DNA of 64,000 bases. Origin: Fontibacillus panacisegetis. GTDB taxonomy: Bacteria > Bacillota > Bacilli > Paenibacillales > Paenibacillaceae. The stretch spans positions 55,206 to 119,205 of the forward strand of contig NZ_FNBG01000015.1 in the NCBI RefSeq assembly GCF_900102215.1. Direction: 5' to 3'. The notes under the pieces were generated by a model. It did no database searches. It was given only the letters and a program-made list of their open reading frames with translations, and was not told the DNA's origin. A program made the position numbers and the translations under genes. Shown here one piece after another: positions 14,165-23,340 of this stretch. The number at the start of each line of letters is the position of its first letter. The stretch's first letter is position 1.

Positions 14165-15334
14165 TCAGTACTTCATTAATTGTCCGGGAGCCTGTGTTCT
14201 TCCGATCCGCTCGATCTTGACTTCGATTTTGACGTCCACCGGTACCGACGGATAAATTTCGTTCCAGTCTTCCTTTATTTCCTTCCAGACGTAAGGATGG
14301 TCAATGTGCACCTTCCTGCCGAAGCCGAATATATCTGATTTAAATTCCTGCTGTGATACCGATACGACTCCGGCGACCGCTTTACGCAGCTCGTCTTCAT
14401 ATTTTTGCTCCAGAAGGGCAAGCGTTTCCGGTCGGCTGAAATCCAGCTCGGTATCGTTAGCGCTGATTCGGCACGTTGTTTTGATACGCAGGTCGACAGC
14501 AGGCTTGCCTTCAGCCATACGGGTGAGAACACTTGTTCGCACCTTCAAAAAATGTATATTTACGGTTCCTTTATATTCTTCTTTGGGAGGCACAAGCTGT
14601 AACGACCAGGTAATTACCTGAGTATTTCCTCTGTAAAGCATGAACGCCTTCTGCTGCTCATCCGAAAGAAAGCCGACCAGTTTGTTCTGACGGTAAACGG
14701 CTATTTTGTCCAGCACGAAGGTCGGATTGCCTAGGGCGTCCTTTGTGATCCGTATACCTGGTGTCACCGGATTTTTGCCGTAGGTGGCAAGCCCATCCAA
14801 AAACTCGTCGGTTTTAACGGAAATCGAAAAATTGCCCTCCATGATGTTATTAAGGCCGACAGCAGGAATTTTTTCCAAAAGGTATGGGGTTTTGATAACT
14901 TCTTTGGCCGTCGTCCCATAAGCTGTTGCAATGTAACTGTTGTACCTGCTCTCCGGGGATCGTAGCAAGGTGTCCATCACCTGATTAATACCATTTCTGC
15001 CAAGGGCTTCTCCAATGACGATAACTCGTCGGTGTCCGAGATTGATGTTTCGGGACAATTGCTGTTGCTCTTTGCTTAGAGTGTCCATGCCATCCTTCCC
15101 TTTTTCTGACACAGCCATGAAAGCTTTTTTGCCCCCGGACTGATCTGAGGCCTGAATTCCGGTTGGCAAGGCGATTTGCAGGGAGGTTTCCAGCTCTCCA
15201 TCATCAGCCAGGTCGAGACCGGAGGCCATCACAAAGGCCAATTCATCCATCTCATTGCGATCCCAGCAGCCCGTAAGCAGGCCGAGATAAAGAGCAAGCG
15301 TCGTGCAGGCCAAACCAATACGTCGCAGGTTCAT
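14165..15334 (-). CDS. Spore germination lipoprotein, Ger(x)C / GerAC family
   Basis: 389 residues. Lipoprotein signal with lipobox LLTGC (Cys23), followed by the family start CWDRNEMDEL and the later GHRRVIVIGEALG-type block. GerAC proteins are attached to the outer face of the spore inner membrane and are needed for receptor function. The ATG at 15334 overlaps the GerAA stop by four bases (ATGA); a longer frame upstream has no ribosome site. Confidence 0.9.
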   Translation of the reverse strand: MNLRRIGLACTTLALYLGLLTGCWDRNEMDELAFVMASGLDLADDGELETSLQIALPTGIQASDQSGGKKAFMAVSEKGKDGMDTLSKEQQQLSRNINLGHRRVIVIGEALGRNGINQVMDTLLRSPESRYNSYIATAYGTTAKEVIKTPYLLEKIPAVGLNNIMEGNFSISVKTDEFLDGLATYGKNPVTPGIRITKDALGNPTFVLDKIAVYRQNKLVGFLSDEQQKAFMLYRGNTQVITWSLQLVPPKEEYKGTVNIHFLKVRTSVLTRMAEGKPAVDLRIKTTCRISANDTELDFSRPETLALLEQKYEDELRKAVAGVVSVSQQEFKSDIFGFGRKVHIDHPYVWKEIKEDWNEIYPSVPVDVKIEVKIERIGRTQAPGQLMKY

Positions 15335-16860
15335 TTGTTCTCCAGCTCCATTTCGTCTTTTACCCGCTGCTGCCGTTTGTACATCGCATTCCATGGTGCA
15401 CGGAAGAAAACATCTAATAATCCGGTTAATTTAAGCGGTGAGACAGGTGTCAGATAGGGTAAGCCGTATGATTTGAGGTTGGATAAATGAATAAGAATCG
15501 CCATCAATCCCGCGCTAACTCCATAGAGTCCGAAGGTTCCGGCACATAACAGAAGTGGAAACCTTAAAATACTAATTGCTTGGCTCATGTTCGGATTAGG
15601 AATAAGAAACGAGGCAATTCCGGTCAACGATACCACGATAATAAGCGGCGCTGAAATAATCCCGGCTTGAACGGCCGCTTGTCCGATGACGAGCGCCCCT
15701 ACGATGCTGATCGTCTGTCCGACGGGACGGGGCAGGCGGACTCCAGCCTCGCGCAGCGCTTCGAACGTGATCTCCATAATGATCGATTCAAGAAGGGCGG
15801 GAAACGGAACGACCTCCCGTGCTGCTGCGAGGCTTATAGTCAACGATGTCGGAATCATTTCAGAATGATAGGTTGTGATCGCTACGAACAAGGAGGGCAG
15901 GGATAGCGCCAGAAAGGCGAAAAAATACCTCAGCATCCGCAGCATTGAGCCGAACAGAAAATTGATGTAATAATCCTCGACGGTCTGAAAAGCGAACCAG
16001 AACGTTACGGGCAGAACCAGCGCGAGGGGGGAGCCGTTCACAAGCACTGCCACTTTTCCTTCAATCAGGGAGGCTGACACCGCATCGGGCCGCTGCGTTG
16101 ATTGAATGACCGGAAACGGGGACTTGGGATGGTCGCTGATCAGTTCCTCAATGTACCCTGAGCCTAATACGCTATCCATATCGATTTTAGCCAGACGCTG
16201 CTTTACCTCGTCCACGACGTTTTGCGAAGCCAAGCCTTCGATATAGACGATGGCTGTCTCAGTTTGTGTCGTTGATCCCAGAACGACATTTTCCATCTTA
16301 AGCTTTGGCGAGCGGATATTATGACGAATCAGGGCCATGTTGACGCTGAGCTTCTCGATAAAACCGATGCGTGGTCCGCGGATCACCGCTTCGGTGCTTG
16401 GCTCGTCCAACTGCCGCTGTAAATTGTCCTTGATTTTGAAGGATAGTGCCTCAATTGAGGTATCTATGAACAAAACGACCTCGCCTTTGACGATCCGTTG
16501 AACAGCATCCTTAAGGCTTCGCGTTGTCTCCGGAATAACGACCGATGGCAAATGACCTTTCAGCCGCTCGATGAGCTGTTCGGAGGAGTCAGTCTCATTG
16601 TCTTCGAAGCTCATCAACGGTGTCAGCAAACCGTCATCCCATAAGGCGTGATCGACCAGCACATCAAGGTAAACGGCCAGACAAGGAACCGAACGATAAA
16701 TGTAAAATTTGCGTGTGATCAGATCGGTGCAATTGACAAAGGCTTGACGGATAGCCTCCTCATTACGATCCAGGCTGTCGGATAACGGCGTATCGGAAAT
16801 CGGATCGATCCCCTCCAGCTTTTGGGTCAGGCGCTGCGATAGATGCTTTCTTCTTTTCAA
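15331..16860 (-). CDS. Spore germination protein, GerAA family
   Basis: About 509 residues: a soluble N-terminal part of about 270 residues with the family block TEAVIRGPRIGFIEKLSVN, then about five membrane helices from about 280 (VLVNGSPLALVLPVTFWFAF, then the REVVPFPALLESIIMEITFE block). It is the A subunit of a GerA-type germinant receptor. TTG at 16860 is taken as start because AAGGAGG precedes it by seven bases; upstream in-frame ATG and GTG overlap that site. First gene of the operon. Receptor operons are normally under sigma-G; I saw no convincing sigma-G promoter. Confidence 0.9.
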   Translation of the reverse strand: MKRRKHLSQRLTQKLEGIDPISDTPLSDSLDRNEEAIRQAFVNCTDLITRKFYIYRSVPCLAVYLDVLVDHALWDDGLLTPLMSFEDNETDSSEQLIERLKGHLPSVVIPETTRSLKDAVQRIVKGEVVLFIDTSIEALSFKIKDNLQRQLDEPSTEAVIRGPRIGFIEKLSVNMALIRHNIRSPKLKMENVVLGSTTQTETAIVYIEGLASQNVVDEVKQRLAKIDMDSVLGSGYIEELISDHPKSPFPVIQSTQRPDAVSASLIEGKVAVLVNGSPLALVLPVTFWFAFQTVEDYYINFLFGSMLRMLRYFFAFLALSLPSLFVAITTYHSEMIPTSLTISLAAAREVVPFPALLESIIMEITFEALREAGVRLPRPVGQTISIVGALVIGQAAVQAGIISAPLIIVVSLTGIASFLIPNPNMSQAISILRFPLLLCAGTFGLYGVSAGLMAILIHLSNLKSYGLPYLTPVSPLKLTGLLDVFFRAPWNAMYKRQQRVKDEMELENK

Positions 16861-17051
16861 CGGACTTCCCTCCTTCATTTGCACTGCCAGGACAATAGAG
16901 CAACAGCAGCTTTAGTGAATACAATCTTTTTCCTTTCATGCTTAGAATAGGGTATCCTGCAATTTCCAATTTATGCGCGATGAGAACACAAAGAAAAAGA
17001 CCGGGCTTAAAAGTGTGAATCTGTATCTATTCGTAAGCGCTTAAAAAAGAG

Positions 17052-17071
17052 ATATTGAAACGTTTCCAATT
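17052..17071 (+). promoter_or_regulatory. LacI-family operator upstream of its regulator gene
   Basis: ATATTGAAACGTTTCCAATT, an almost perfect palindrome centred on ACGT. It is the exact reverse complement of 18168-18187, downstream of the regulator. A second cre-like element, GTAAGCGCTTAA, lies about 15 bases upstream. Sites of this form are bound by LacI/GalR-family proteins, so autoregulation is likely; CcpA could also bind. Confidence 0.7.
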
Positions 17072-17115
17072 CAGTGCTATCATGAGTACCATAAGAGAGT
17101 TAAGTGGGGGGTTAG

Positions 17116-18084
17116 ATGTCAAGTATTAAAGATGTAGCCAACTTGGCTGGCGTTGCAGTAGGAACCGTGTCCCGTGTCATTAACAATTCGGGTGCTGTAA
17201 AACCCGCTACACGCAGAAAAGTAGAGAGTGCTATCAAAGAGTTGAATTACATACCTAATGAGATTGCCCGCAATTTCAAAATGCGGAAATCCAAGATGGT
17301 AGCCTTGCTGCTGCCTAGCATCTGGCATCCATTTTTTTCTGAGCTGGCTTATTATATTGAGGATGAGCTGGACCGGGAAGGTTATAAGCTTATGCTATGC
17401 AATAGCGGTGGTAAACCTGAAAAGGAACTGTATTATCTTGATATGCTTCAGCAAAACAAAGTGGCAGGCATTGTCGGCATTACGTACAACGATATTGTGA
17501 AAAATGTAAGCAATGACATTCCGATTGTCAGCATTGACAGATATTTCAGCAAGAAAATCACATGCGTCACCTCGGACAATTATGAAGGCGGACGTCTGGC
17601 ATTAAGGGAACTGGTCAAAGCGGGAGCCCGAAAACCCGCCTTTATGGGAAGTGTGACCTCCGTGTTCACTGAAACCATGAATCGGAGAGAAGGATTCATT
17701 CATGAGGCAAAAACAATGGGAGTTGACTATGTAGTTTACGAGAAACCGGACCCTGTTAAGGATGATGATGCGTATTTTGAAGAGTTTTTGATTAAGCATA
17801 GCGATGTAGATGGTATTTTTGCCATTACCGATATGTTTGCAGCCAAATATATTGAAAGAGCGGGAAGGCGTGGAATTCGCGTTCCTGAGGATGTAAAGGT
17901 CATCGGATACGATGGCATTCAGGATCATCCTTATTTCCATCCGATACTGTCTACGATCAGGCAACCCGTAGAGGATATGGCTCGTATGACGATAAAGCTG
18001 CTCTACCAAAAGATTGAAGGCGAAACGTTGGATCAGGAAGTTTATCGTCTTCCGGTGTTATTTAGACAAGGTGAAACTACTTGA
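17116..18084 (+). CDS. LacI/GalR-family transcriptional regulator
   Basis: A 322-residue repressor: helix-turn-helix with hinge at 1-60 (SIKDVANLAGVAVGTVSRVI), then a periplasmic-binding-protein-like sugar-sensing domain. ATG after GGGGGG. Matching operators lie upstream (17052) and between it and the following sugar genes (18168). The target genes, an ABC permease and a GH32 hydrolase, point to sucrose or fructan as the inducer, but both are now broken, so the repressor has little left to control locally. The regulator itself looks intact. Confidence 0.9.
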   Translation: MSSIKDVANLAGVAVGTVSRVINNSGAVKPATRRKVESAIKELNYIPNEIARNFKMRKSKMVALLLPSIWHPFFSELAYYIEDELDREGYKLMLCNSGGKPEKELYYLDMLQQNKVAGIVGITYNDIVKNVSNDIPIVSIDRYFSKKITCVTSDNYEGGRLALRELVKAGARKPAFMGSVTSVFTETMNRREGFIHEAKTMGVDYVVYEKPDPVKDDDAYFEEFLIKHSDVDGIFAITDMFAAKYIERAGRRGIRVPEDVKVIGYDGIQDHPYFHPILSTIRQPVEDMARMTIKLLYQKIEGETLDQEVYRLPVLFRQGETT

Positions 18085-18167
18085 ATATCTTCAATGAGCT
18101 TAGGTAACATCAGTTGCGAAGTACGTTTTATCAAGTGATATACCGGAAGATTTTTTTCCTTAATATT

Positions 18168-18187
18168 AATTGGAAACGTTTCAATAT
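18168..18187 (+). promoter_or_regulatory. LacI-family operator in front of the decayed sugar genes
   Basis: AATTGGAAACGTTTCAATAT, the exact reverse complement of 17052-17071. It survives although the genes downstream are pseudogenes. Confidence 0.7.
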
Positions 18188-18203
18188 TAAAGCAGATCAA
18201 ATT

Positions 18204-18468
18204 TTGATCAAACAAAAACGTAACACTTGGAGTCGGGTCAAACGCAATTACGAGCTATATCTGTTTCTGCTGCCGATTATTCTGGTTTATCTTCTGTTCA
18301 AGTACTATCCAATGTATGGCGTGCAGATTGCATTTAAGGATTTTTCACCGAGCCAGGGGATTTGGGGCAGCGAATGGGTAGGCTTCCCGGTTCCGATAAT
18401 CATCGCAATTATGCTGAATCAAATGCTGGGCAAGCGATACAAGAAATTTATCCAGACAGGGTCTGATC
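18204..18468 (+). pseudogene. LplB-type sugar ABC transporter permease, truncated
   Basis: The N-terminus of an LplB/YtcP-like carbohydrate permease is clear (NYELYLFLLPIILVYLLFKY, then PMYGVQIAFKDF). After EWVGF about 30 residues usual in the family are missing and the frame resumes at PVPIIIAIMLNQMLGKRYKK. It then runs directly into the start of the hydrolase remnant. The remaining four or five helices, and the rest of the transporter operon, have been deleted. The start is uncertain (TTG at 18204 or further upstream). Confidence 0.75.
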
Positions 18469-19816
18469 ATGTATTGGTCTTTTGATGAAGGAAGCGGTGC
18501 AAGCGCTCTTGAGAGTATATCCCATATCCAGAATGAGATTCAGTATGTATTTAATCATGCCGAGTTTACCGAGCCTTGCGAACCACAGTGGAGGCAGGGA
18601 GTATTGGGGGAAGGGCTTCTATTTGATGGATTTTCTACTTACATAGCCCATCCGGTCAAAGCGGAAGAACCAATCTGCGATCAGGAATATTTGTCGGAGC
18701 TAAGCATTGGAGTATGGGTTGCGCCACGTTCCTATGAATGGGGAGATGATGGCAAGTTGAGCGCCATTGTCAACCGCTACAATATGGATCGCAAGCAAGG
18801 TTATTTGTTAGGCATGTTTCGTCCCGGGTCATGGTCTTTTCAGGTTGGTCTGGAAAGCTTGGGAGGAAATATGGTCGCCGGATGGTTATGAACTGCCCAA
18901 AAATGAATGGTCTTATGTGAGTGCGGTTTTCGATGGCAATCTGGGGGAAATGAAGCGCGGTTCCCGTGTGGTCGAGGCCGTTGGTACAAATCTGCTTATT
19001 GGAAAAAACAATCACAGTAGCCTTCTGGCCGAGGTGTTTAGCCTTCACATGTTTAGCGGAATCATCGATGAACTCAAGATAAATAATCGTGCCTTGAGTG
19101 CCAAAGAGGTGGCATCTGCTTCAGCATGTGCTGGATTCCGTTTAAGGAGGAGCGCATCCGAAATTAAACTATGAGAACATCAAGCTGGATCGGACGCCTC
19201 TTCTGCCTGACCGGCACAGACCGCAATATCATGTCAGCCCGCCGGCCCATTTTTTCATCAGATCCATTGGGGGCATTGGGTAAGTAAGGACATGGTGAAT
19301 TGGCGTGATCTGCCCGTCGCTCTGGTGCCCGAGAAAGATAAGCTCGCCCCGGACGGAATCTGGTCGGGAAGCGCAGCCTATGATGCAGACGGTCTGCCTG
19401 TCTTGTTTTTTACTGCTGGTAATGACAGTGCTTCGCCGAATCAGAGCGTAGCGCTTGCAAGAAGCACTTATTCACAGGATAGGGACGCAGATCTGGCGGA
19501 TGGAGAAGAAGAAACACTGCTGTATTATGATTTGAATCAGTCCATGCTTTTGGCCGACCGAACGAAAACGACGCTGCATTCTGGAGAAAAGTGCGGAGGA
19601 ATTCAGGGCGGCAAGCTTGAATTGCTAGAGGAAAATTTGAAGCTTCATATTTATTTGGATCGCTCCATGGTGGAGGCTTATGCAAACGGATTGAAAAGCT
19701 TGACAACCCGGGTATATCCTAGCCGTTTGGACGCTACGGGACTTCAGATTTGGGGAGATGGAGAAATCCATAGAAATATGGGGTATGCAGTCAATTTGGT
19801 AGTAAGGAGCGCTTAG
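18467..19816 (+). pseudogene. LamG-GH32 fructan/sucrose hydrolase, frameshifted and deleted
   Basis: Fragments in order: a LamG-like lectin domain (VYWSFDEGSGASALES and on), a frameshift near 18850-18880, the rest of the LamG domain (FSGIIDELKINNRALSAKEV), then the start of a GH32 domain (DRHRPQYHVSPPAH), which breaks off before the catalytic NEPNG-type motif, a middle block (WRDLPVALVPEKDKLAPDGI, WSGSAAYD) and finally the C-terminal beta-sandwich (LHIYLDRSMVEAYANGLKSL). Internal deletions remove most of the five-bladed catalytic part. GH32 enzymes cleave sucrose, levan or inulin. This one cannot be active. Confidence 0.85.
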
Positions 19817-19823
19817 GCGCTCC
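19806..19823 (+). terminator. Hairpin at the end of the GH32 remnant
   Basis: GGAGCGC-TTAG-GCGCTCC followed by CTTTG. It overlaps the last codons. Weak U-tract. Confidence 0.4.
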
Positions 19824-20098
19824 CTTTGTAAAGTAGATAGTTAAAAAGGAATGAATTTATGTGGCGATCGATTCCCGGTAATCTACAGGGGAGAGGTCGT
19901 CAAGTTTTTTTCTGAATGGTTCAGGTTGCTGCAACTTCTGCCCGCCAATACCGTTTGTACATGATTTGCCAGGGGTACGGATGAAAACGTCCAATCATCC
20001 CAATAATAGGTAAATGGTATCCTTATCCTTTTTATGCATTCAGAAGACTCGACCGGGGAAGGGATATTTTCCATCGAGAGAAAGAAGGTGAACGGGGA
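19824..20098. other. Intergenic region without a supported gene
   Basis: About 275 bases between the GH32 remnant and a mini-ORF. A minus-strand frame near 19930-19975 gives PWQIMYKRYWRAEVAA, which faintly recalls the C-terminal end of GerAA proteins (APWxxMYKRQQ), but I cannot support more than a possible scrap. Confidence 0.3.
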
Positions 20099-20182
20099 AT
20101 GAAGAGCTTCGGTAAGGCTATCGCTTTTTTGGCTATTATCTTATTAGCAGGCGTGGTTCTGTATTTTTCCGTAACCGGGTAA
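20099..20182 (+). CDS. 27-residue single-pass membrane mini-protein
   Basis: MKSFGKAIAFLAIILLAGVV followed by LYFSVTG: a basic start and one hydrophobic helix. The ATG lies after GGGGA and a GAAGG sequence. The stop codon is only five bases before the convergent stop of the GMC oxidoreductase gene. Coding status rests on the ribosome site and the neat helix only. Not recognised. Confidence 0.4.
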   Translation: MKSFGKAIAFLAIILLAGVVLYFSVTG

Positions 20183-20187
20183 GCAGG

Positions 20188-21894
20188 TTAACTGAAATAT
20201 TTGATCGCCAGCTTGTCGGCGGTCCGTGTAGCCAGCGCTTGCGTAGTCAGCGTAGGATTCGGACCGCCAATGCCGTTGAAGTGGACGCTATTATCGGCAA
20301 TAAATAGCCGCTTGACCTGATAGGCCTCGCAGTTCGTGTCCACGACGAAGCCCATTCGCATGGTGCTTTCAAGATGCAGCTGGAAGGCGAAGGGGGTATC
20401 CGAGCGGATGATCCGTTTGGCGCCAGCCGCCTTCAGAGATTCGCAGGCATATCTGGCCAGCTGGTCGCGCCTTTGCAGAGTTTTCGGGCTTGGAGTGTAA
20501 TGAACTACCGGAATCGGTCCGTTCTCGTCCTTCAGCAGCGGATCGACCTCAACTCTGTTGTGATATAGCGTTTCGTCATCTGTCAAAAGCAGATACGTCA
20601 TTGTACGGCTGTAATTCATCATCAATTCCTTTAATTGAGGGCCAACTACACGGCCGCGTATATCCCAAGGCTCTCCCGGCTCCGGTGGCCGCAAGGCGTC
20701 ATAGCTTGCTTCGCTGAACCCGTAAGTGAGGAAGGACATCAGTCCCGGACTCAGACAAGACACCTGGAAAACCCCGGTGCCGGGAATATCGACCCTGGCT
20801 CCGGATGTCTGGCCCATGTAAGGATAAACTGCAGGCAGCCCCATAATGCTCATCAGATCCTGTTCGTCGAATACGCCGCCGACCCAATCGAAGCAGTGAT
20901 TGGTCAATCCCCGTCCCACCCATGAATTGTAAGGCAGCGCCGAGTTTAGCCAAAGCCGCGGCGATTCAATGCAGCCGGCGGCCAAGACTACGGCTCTCGC
21001 TGACAGTTCGCCGGTTTCGCCAGTCCACGTGTCGCGAAAACGCACGCCCGTTGCCCGAAGCCCGCCTTGCGGATCATGATCGGTCAAAATTTTGGTCGTG
21101 AAGGAATTGGGCCGGATCGACACATTTCCGGTTCTGAGGGCAAGGGGGACGTAGCTGACAAGTGTTCCCCGCTTGGCAATCCGATCGACCGATGGGCCTG
21201 CTGTGCAGCCGTTCATGCAGTGCCCCTGCAGATTGCAGCCTTCCATTTCGTTAAGCTGTTCGAGCGAGTAACACGGATTCATCAGCTCTGCGTTTGGCGG
21301 CAGGATGGCATTGGGGTTTGGACGAAAGCCGGGCGATACTACATCAAGTGTAGGATTAAGCCGCCAGCCCGCTTTTTTTACTCCATAATAGAACAATTCC
21401 TCCTTCGGTGTTGTCGGCGAGAAATTGACGGGCAGCGTTGCTTCAACCTTCTCGTAATAAGGAATGAGCTCCGCATAGCTGATTGGCCAGACGTTGTCCA
21501 CCGATGCCGGGAAGGCCCGCGGCGATTGGGCCCAGTAATGCTGAGTTGTTCCGCCGACACCGGACAGCTGCCAGATGTCTCCTTTTTGGCGCAATACCCT
21601 GTGCCACGGCGCGCGGCGCCGATCGGCGGGGCCAAAGCGGAAAACACCAGACACTACATCGTTCATGTTGTTCTCGTATCGATTATAAATTTGTTTATAA
21701 ATCCCTACGTCGAGATCGTCGAAGCTGGAGCTCCATTCTCCGCCGCGATCGCTGTTTGGCTGCGGCCACTTTTTGTTGCCGTAAAAAGCTCCTGCCTCCA
21801 GCACAAGCACCTTCAATCCTTTTTCCCCGAGTTCCTTGGCTGCGACGGCTCCGCCTCCACCGGACCCGATTACGATAACGTCCGCGTCATACAA
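20188..21894 (-). CDS. GMC-family FAD-dependent dehydrogenase, large subunit
   Basis: About 568 residues. The N-terminal Rossmann motif DVIVIGSGGGGAVAAKEL binds FAD; the C-terminal block VHFNGIGGPNPTLTTQALA with a conserved HxxGG/N pair is typical of GMC oxidoreductases. Several Cys residues in the middle (GCNLQGHCMNGC) occur in the gluconate dehydrogenase-like branch. TTG at 21894 has AAAGGAGG nine bases upstream; longer frames are not supported. It overlaps the preceding small-subunit gene by eight bases. Probably oxidises a sugar or alcohol at the membrane with the partner subunit; substrate unknown. Confidence 0.88.
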   Translation of the reverse strand: MYDADVIVIGSGGGGAVAAKELGEKGLKVLVLEAGAFYGNKKWPQPNSDRGGEWSSSFDDLDVGIYKQIYNRYENNMNDVVSGVFRFGPADRRRAPWHRVLRQKGDIWQLSGVGGTTQHYWAQSPRAFPASVDNVWPISYAELIPYYEKVEATLPVNFSPTTPKEELFYYGVKKAGWRLNPTLDVVSPGFRPNPNAILPPNAELMNPCYSLEQLNEMEGCNLQGHCMNGCTAGPSVDRIAKRGTLVSYVPLALRTGNVSIRPNSFTTKILTDHDPQGGLRATGVRFRDTWTGETGELSARAVVLAAGCIESPRLWLNSALPYNSWVGRGLTNHCFDWVGGVFDEQDLMSIMGLPAVYPYMGQTSGARVDIPGTGVFQVSCLSPGLMSFLTYGFSEASYDALRPPEPGEPWDIRGRVVGPQLKELMMNYSRTMTYLLLTDDETLYHNRVEVDPLLKDENGPIPVVHYTPSPKTLQRRDQLARYACESLKAAGAKRIIRSDTPFAFQLHLESTMRMGFVVDTNCEAYQVKRLFIADNSVHFNGIGGPNPTLTTQALATRTADKLAIKYFS

Positions 21895-22537
21895 TTTCGT
21901 AACCTCCTTTGTCCCGGACAATGAACAGCATAAATCCGCGAAATGCGCGATAACCGGAAGAAACACCCGGATATCCTGTCTGCTGCCATCCGGTCGGGAA
22001 GCACTCCAGCCTGCGGAGGGTTGGGGTATTAAGGCGTGTCGTTCCGTAAGCAGGCCATTCCGAGTAATTTCCGAACATCGTTCCGCGGTTCAAATAGTCG
22101 ATGATGAATTTAAGGAACCCGCCATCATGCTGGTATGGGGGAGGCAGGAGGCCGAGGTCGAACCAGAGCTGCTCCAGCAAGGAGAGTACTACAATCCGGT
22201 CGGCGGGGCAGAGGGCGGAAAACGGACTGAGCGCCCATACGGGACGGCACGGCGCGTCCTGTGCACCGCCTTTGGCGACGAACTGGGCTGCTCCTGAATT
22301 CAGCATCCCGGCGGTGGGGGCGGACAACGGGAATACAGTCAGGTTGATTCCGAGCATAAGCGCCAAGGTATGATCGAGCTCCCAAATCATATATTCATGT
22401 ACGCACAGGTCGACTGCGCCTGCCGTCTGCTCCGCCCCGAAGCATGGGGTAGTCGGGACAATCGCCTCTACTAGCGAACGGAATGTTTCATAGGTGCTTG
22501 GATCGACTTGGGCCGCATACGTTTTTGCAATTTGCAC
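21887..22537 (-). CDS. Gluconate 2-dehydrogenase subunit 3-like protein
   Basis: 216 residues, GTG start after GAAAGGGG. It fits the small gamma-like subunit family of membrane-bound GMC dehydrogenases (PF13618-type; pattern SLVEAIVPTTP, SLLEQLWFDLGLLP, GYPGVSSGYR). These subunits accompany the FAD subunit and usually carry a Tat signal, which I do not see here. The overlap with the GMC gene means the two are made together. No cytochrome subunit gene is adjacent. Confidence 0.8.
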   Translation of the reverse strand: MQIAKTYAAQVDPSTYETFRSLVEAIVPTTPCFGAEQTAGAVDLCVHEYMIWELDHTLALMLGINLTVFPLSAPTAGMLNSGAAQFVAKGGAQDAPCRPVWALSPFSALCPADRIVVLSLLEQLWFDLGLLPPPYQHDGGFLKFIIDYLNRGTMFGNYSEWPAYGTTRLNTPTLRRLECFPTGWQQTGYPGVSSGYRAFRGFMLFIVRDKGGYEIV

Positions 22538-22788
22538 GGGACAGCCCCTTTCTAACTTGATTAAACAGCCTTTATTCCTTAATATGCAGTTTTTTCAACA
22601 TTTATGATTTTACCCACTTGCGTTATGGATTTGATAATGATGGTAATTTAAGGCGAGTATGGAGAAGTTGAACTGTGTCGCCATTTGGATTGCCCTTATT
22701 CTATTATTTTGGACGTTTATGTTCATTCCAATGACTGATAAACTTACATACATAATAACTAATACATTGATACATAGGAGTGATAATA

Positions 22789-23325
22789 ATGGATGGAGTG
22801 CGTTACAAGTTAAGAGAAGTGTTGGACAAGAGCAGGATCGATTCATTTCTGCAGCAGGCTCGAATTGGACATCTTGGAATGGTTGATGGTCATCTGCCGT
22901 ATGTTGTTCCGCTCAATTTTGTTTGGACTAATGAGAAGCTTTATATCCATGGAGCCACCGGTGGTAGAAGAAATGAGGTTATGAATGCTAATCCTGAGGT
23001 GTGTTTTACGGTATGTGAAGAATATGGAACTATTACTGATCCGGTACCAGCCAAGACGGACACAGCTTATATGAGTGTAATGATTTTTGGCAAGGCACAG
23101 CCCATCGTCGATCTGGATGAAGCAACACATATGCTGCAAGAATTGATTAATAAGTATGTGCCTGATTACTATAAACGGCCGTTACCCAAGCAGCACGTAG
23201 ACAAATACCGGTCAGCCGTATTCGGTGGTCCGGTTCAGGTGTACCGAATAGATCCACATCATATCACCGGGAAAGAGAATCCGATTGAAGAAGAAAAAAT
23301 GTTCAAGCCTGGAAAAACCGTGTGA
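22789..23325 (+). CDS. Pyridoxamine 5'-phosphate oxidase-like flavoprotein (NimA-like)
   Basis: 178 residues with the split-barrel FMN-binding fold: RIGHLGMVDGHLPYVVPLNF, then WTNEKLYIHGATGGRRNEVM and a CFTVCEE strand are typical of the nitroimidazole-resistance/PNPOx-like family. ATG at 22789 follows TAGGAGTG; the upstream ATA/ATG frame at 22780 overlaps that site. It lies 15 bases before the YggS gene in one operon. Members reduce small molecules with FMN; a true role in vitamin B6 synthesis is not implied by the family alone. Confidence 0.85.
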   Translation: MDGVRYKLREVLDKSRIDSFLQQARIGHLGMVDGHLPYVVPLNFVWTNEKLYIHGATGGRRNEVMNANPEVCFTVCEEYGTITDPVPAKTDTAYMSVMIFGKAQPIVDLDEATHMLQELINKYVPDYYKRPLPKQHVDKYRSAVFGGPVQVYRIDPHHITGKENPIEEEKMFKPGKTV

Positions 23326-23340
23326 AAGGGTAGTGGACAC

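Noticed and set aside
21067..21924. 285-codon plus-strand ORF
   Set aside because: Antisense of the GMC dehydrogenase, whose motifs are unambiguous; GC-rich codons leave long shadow frames.
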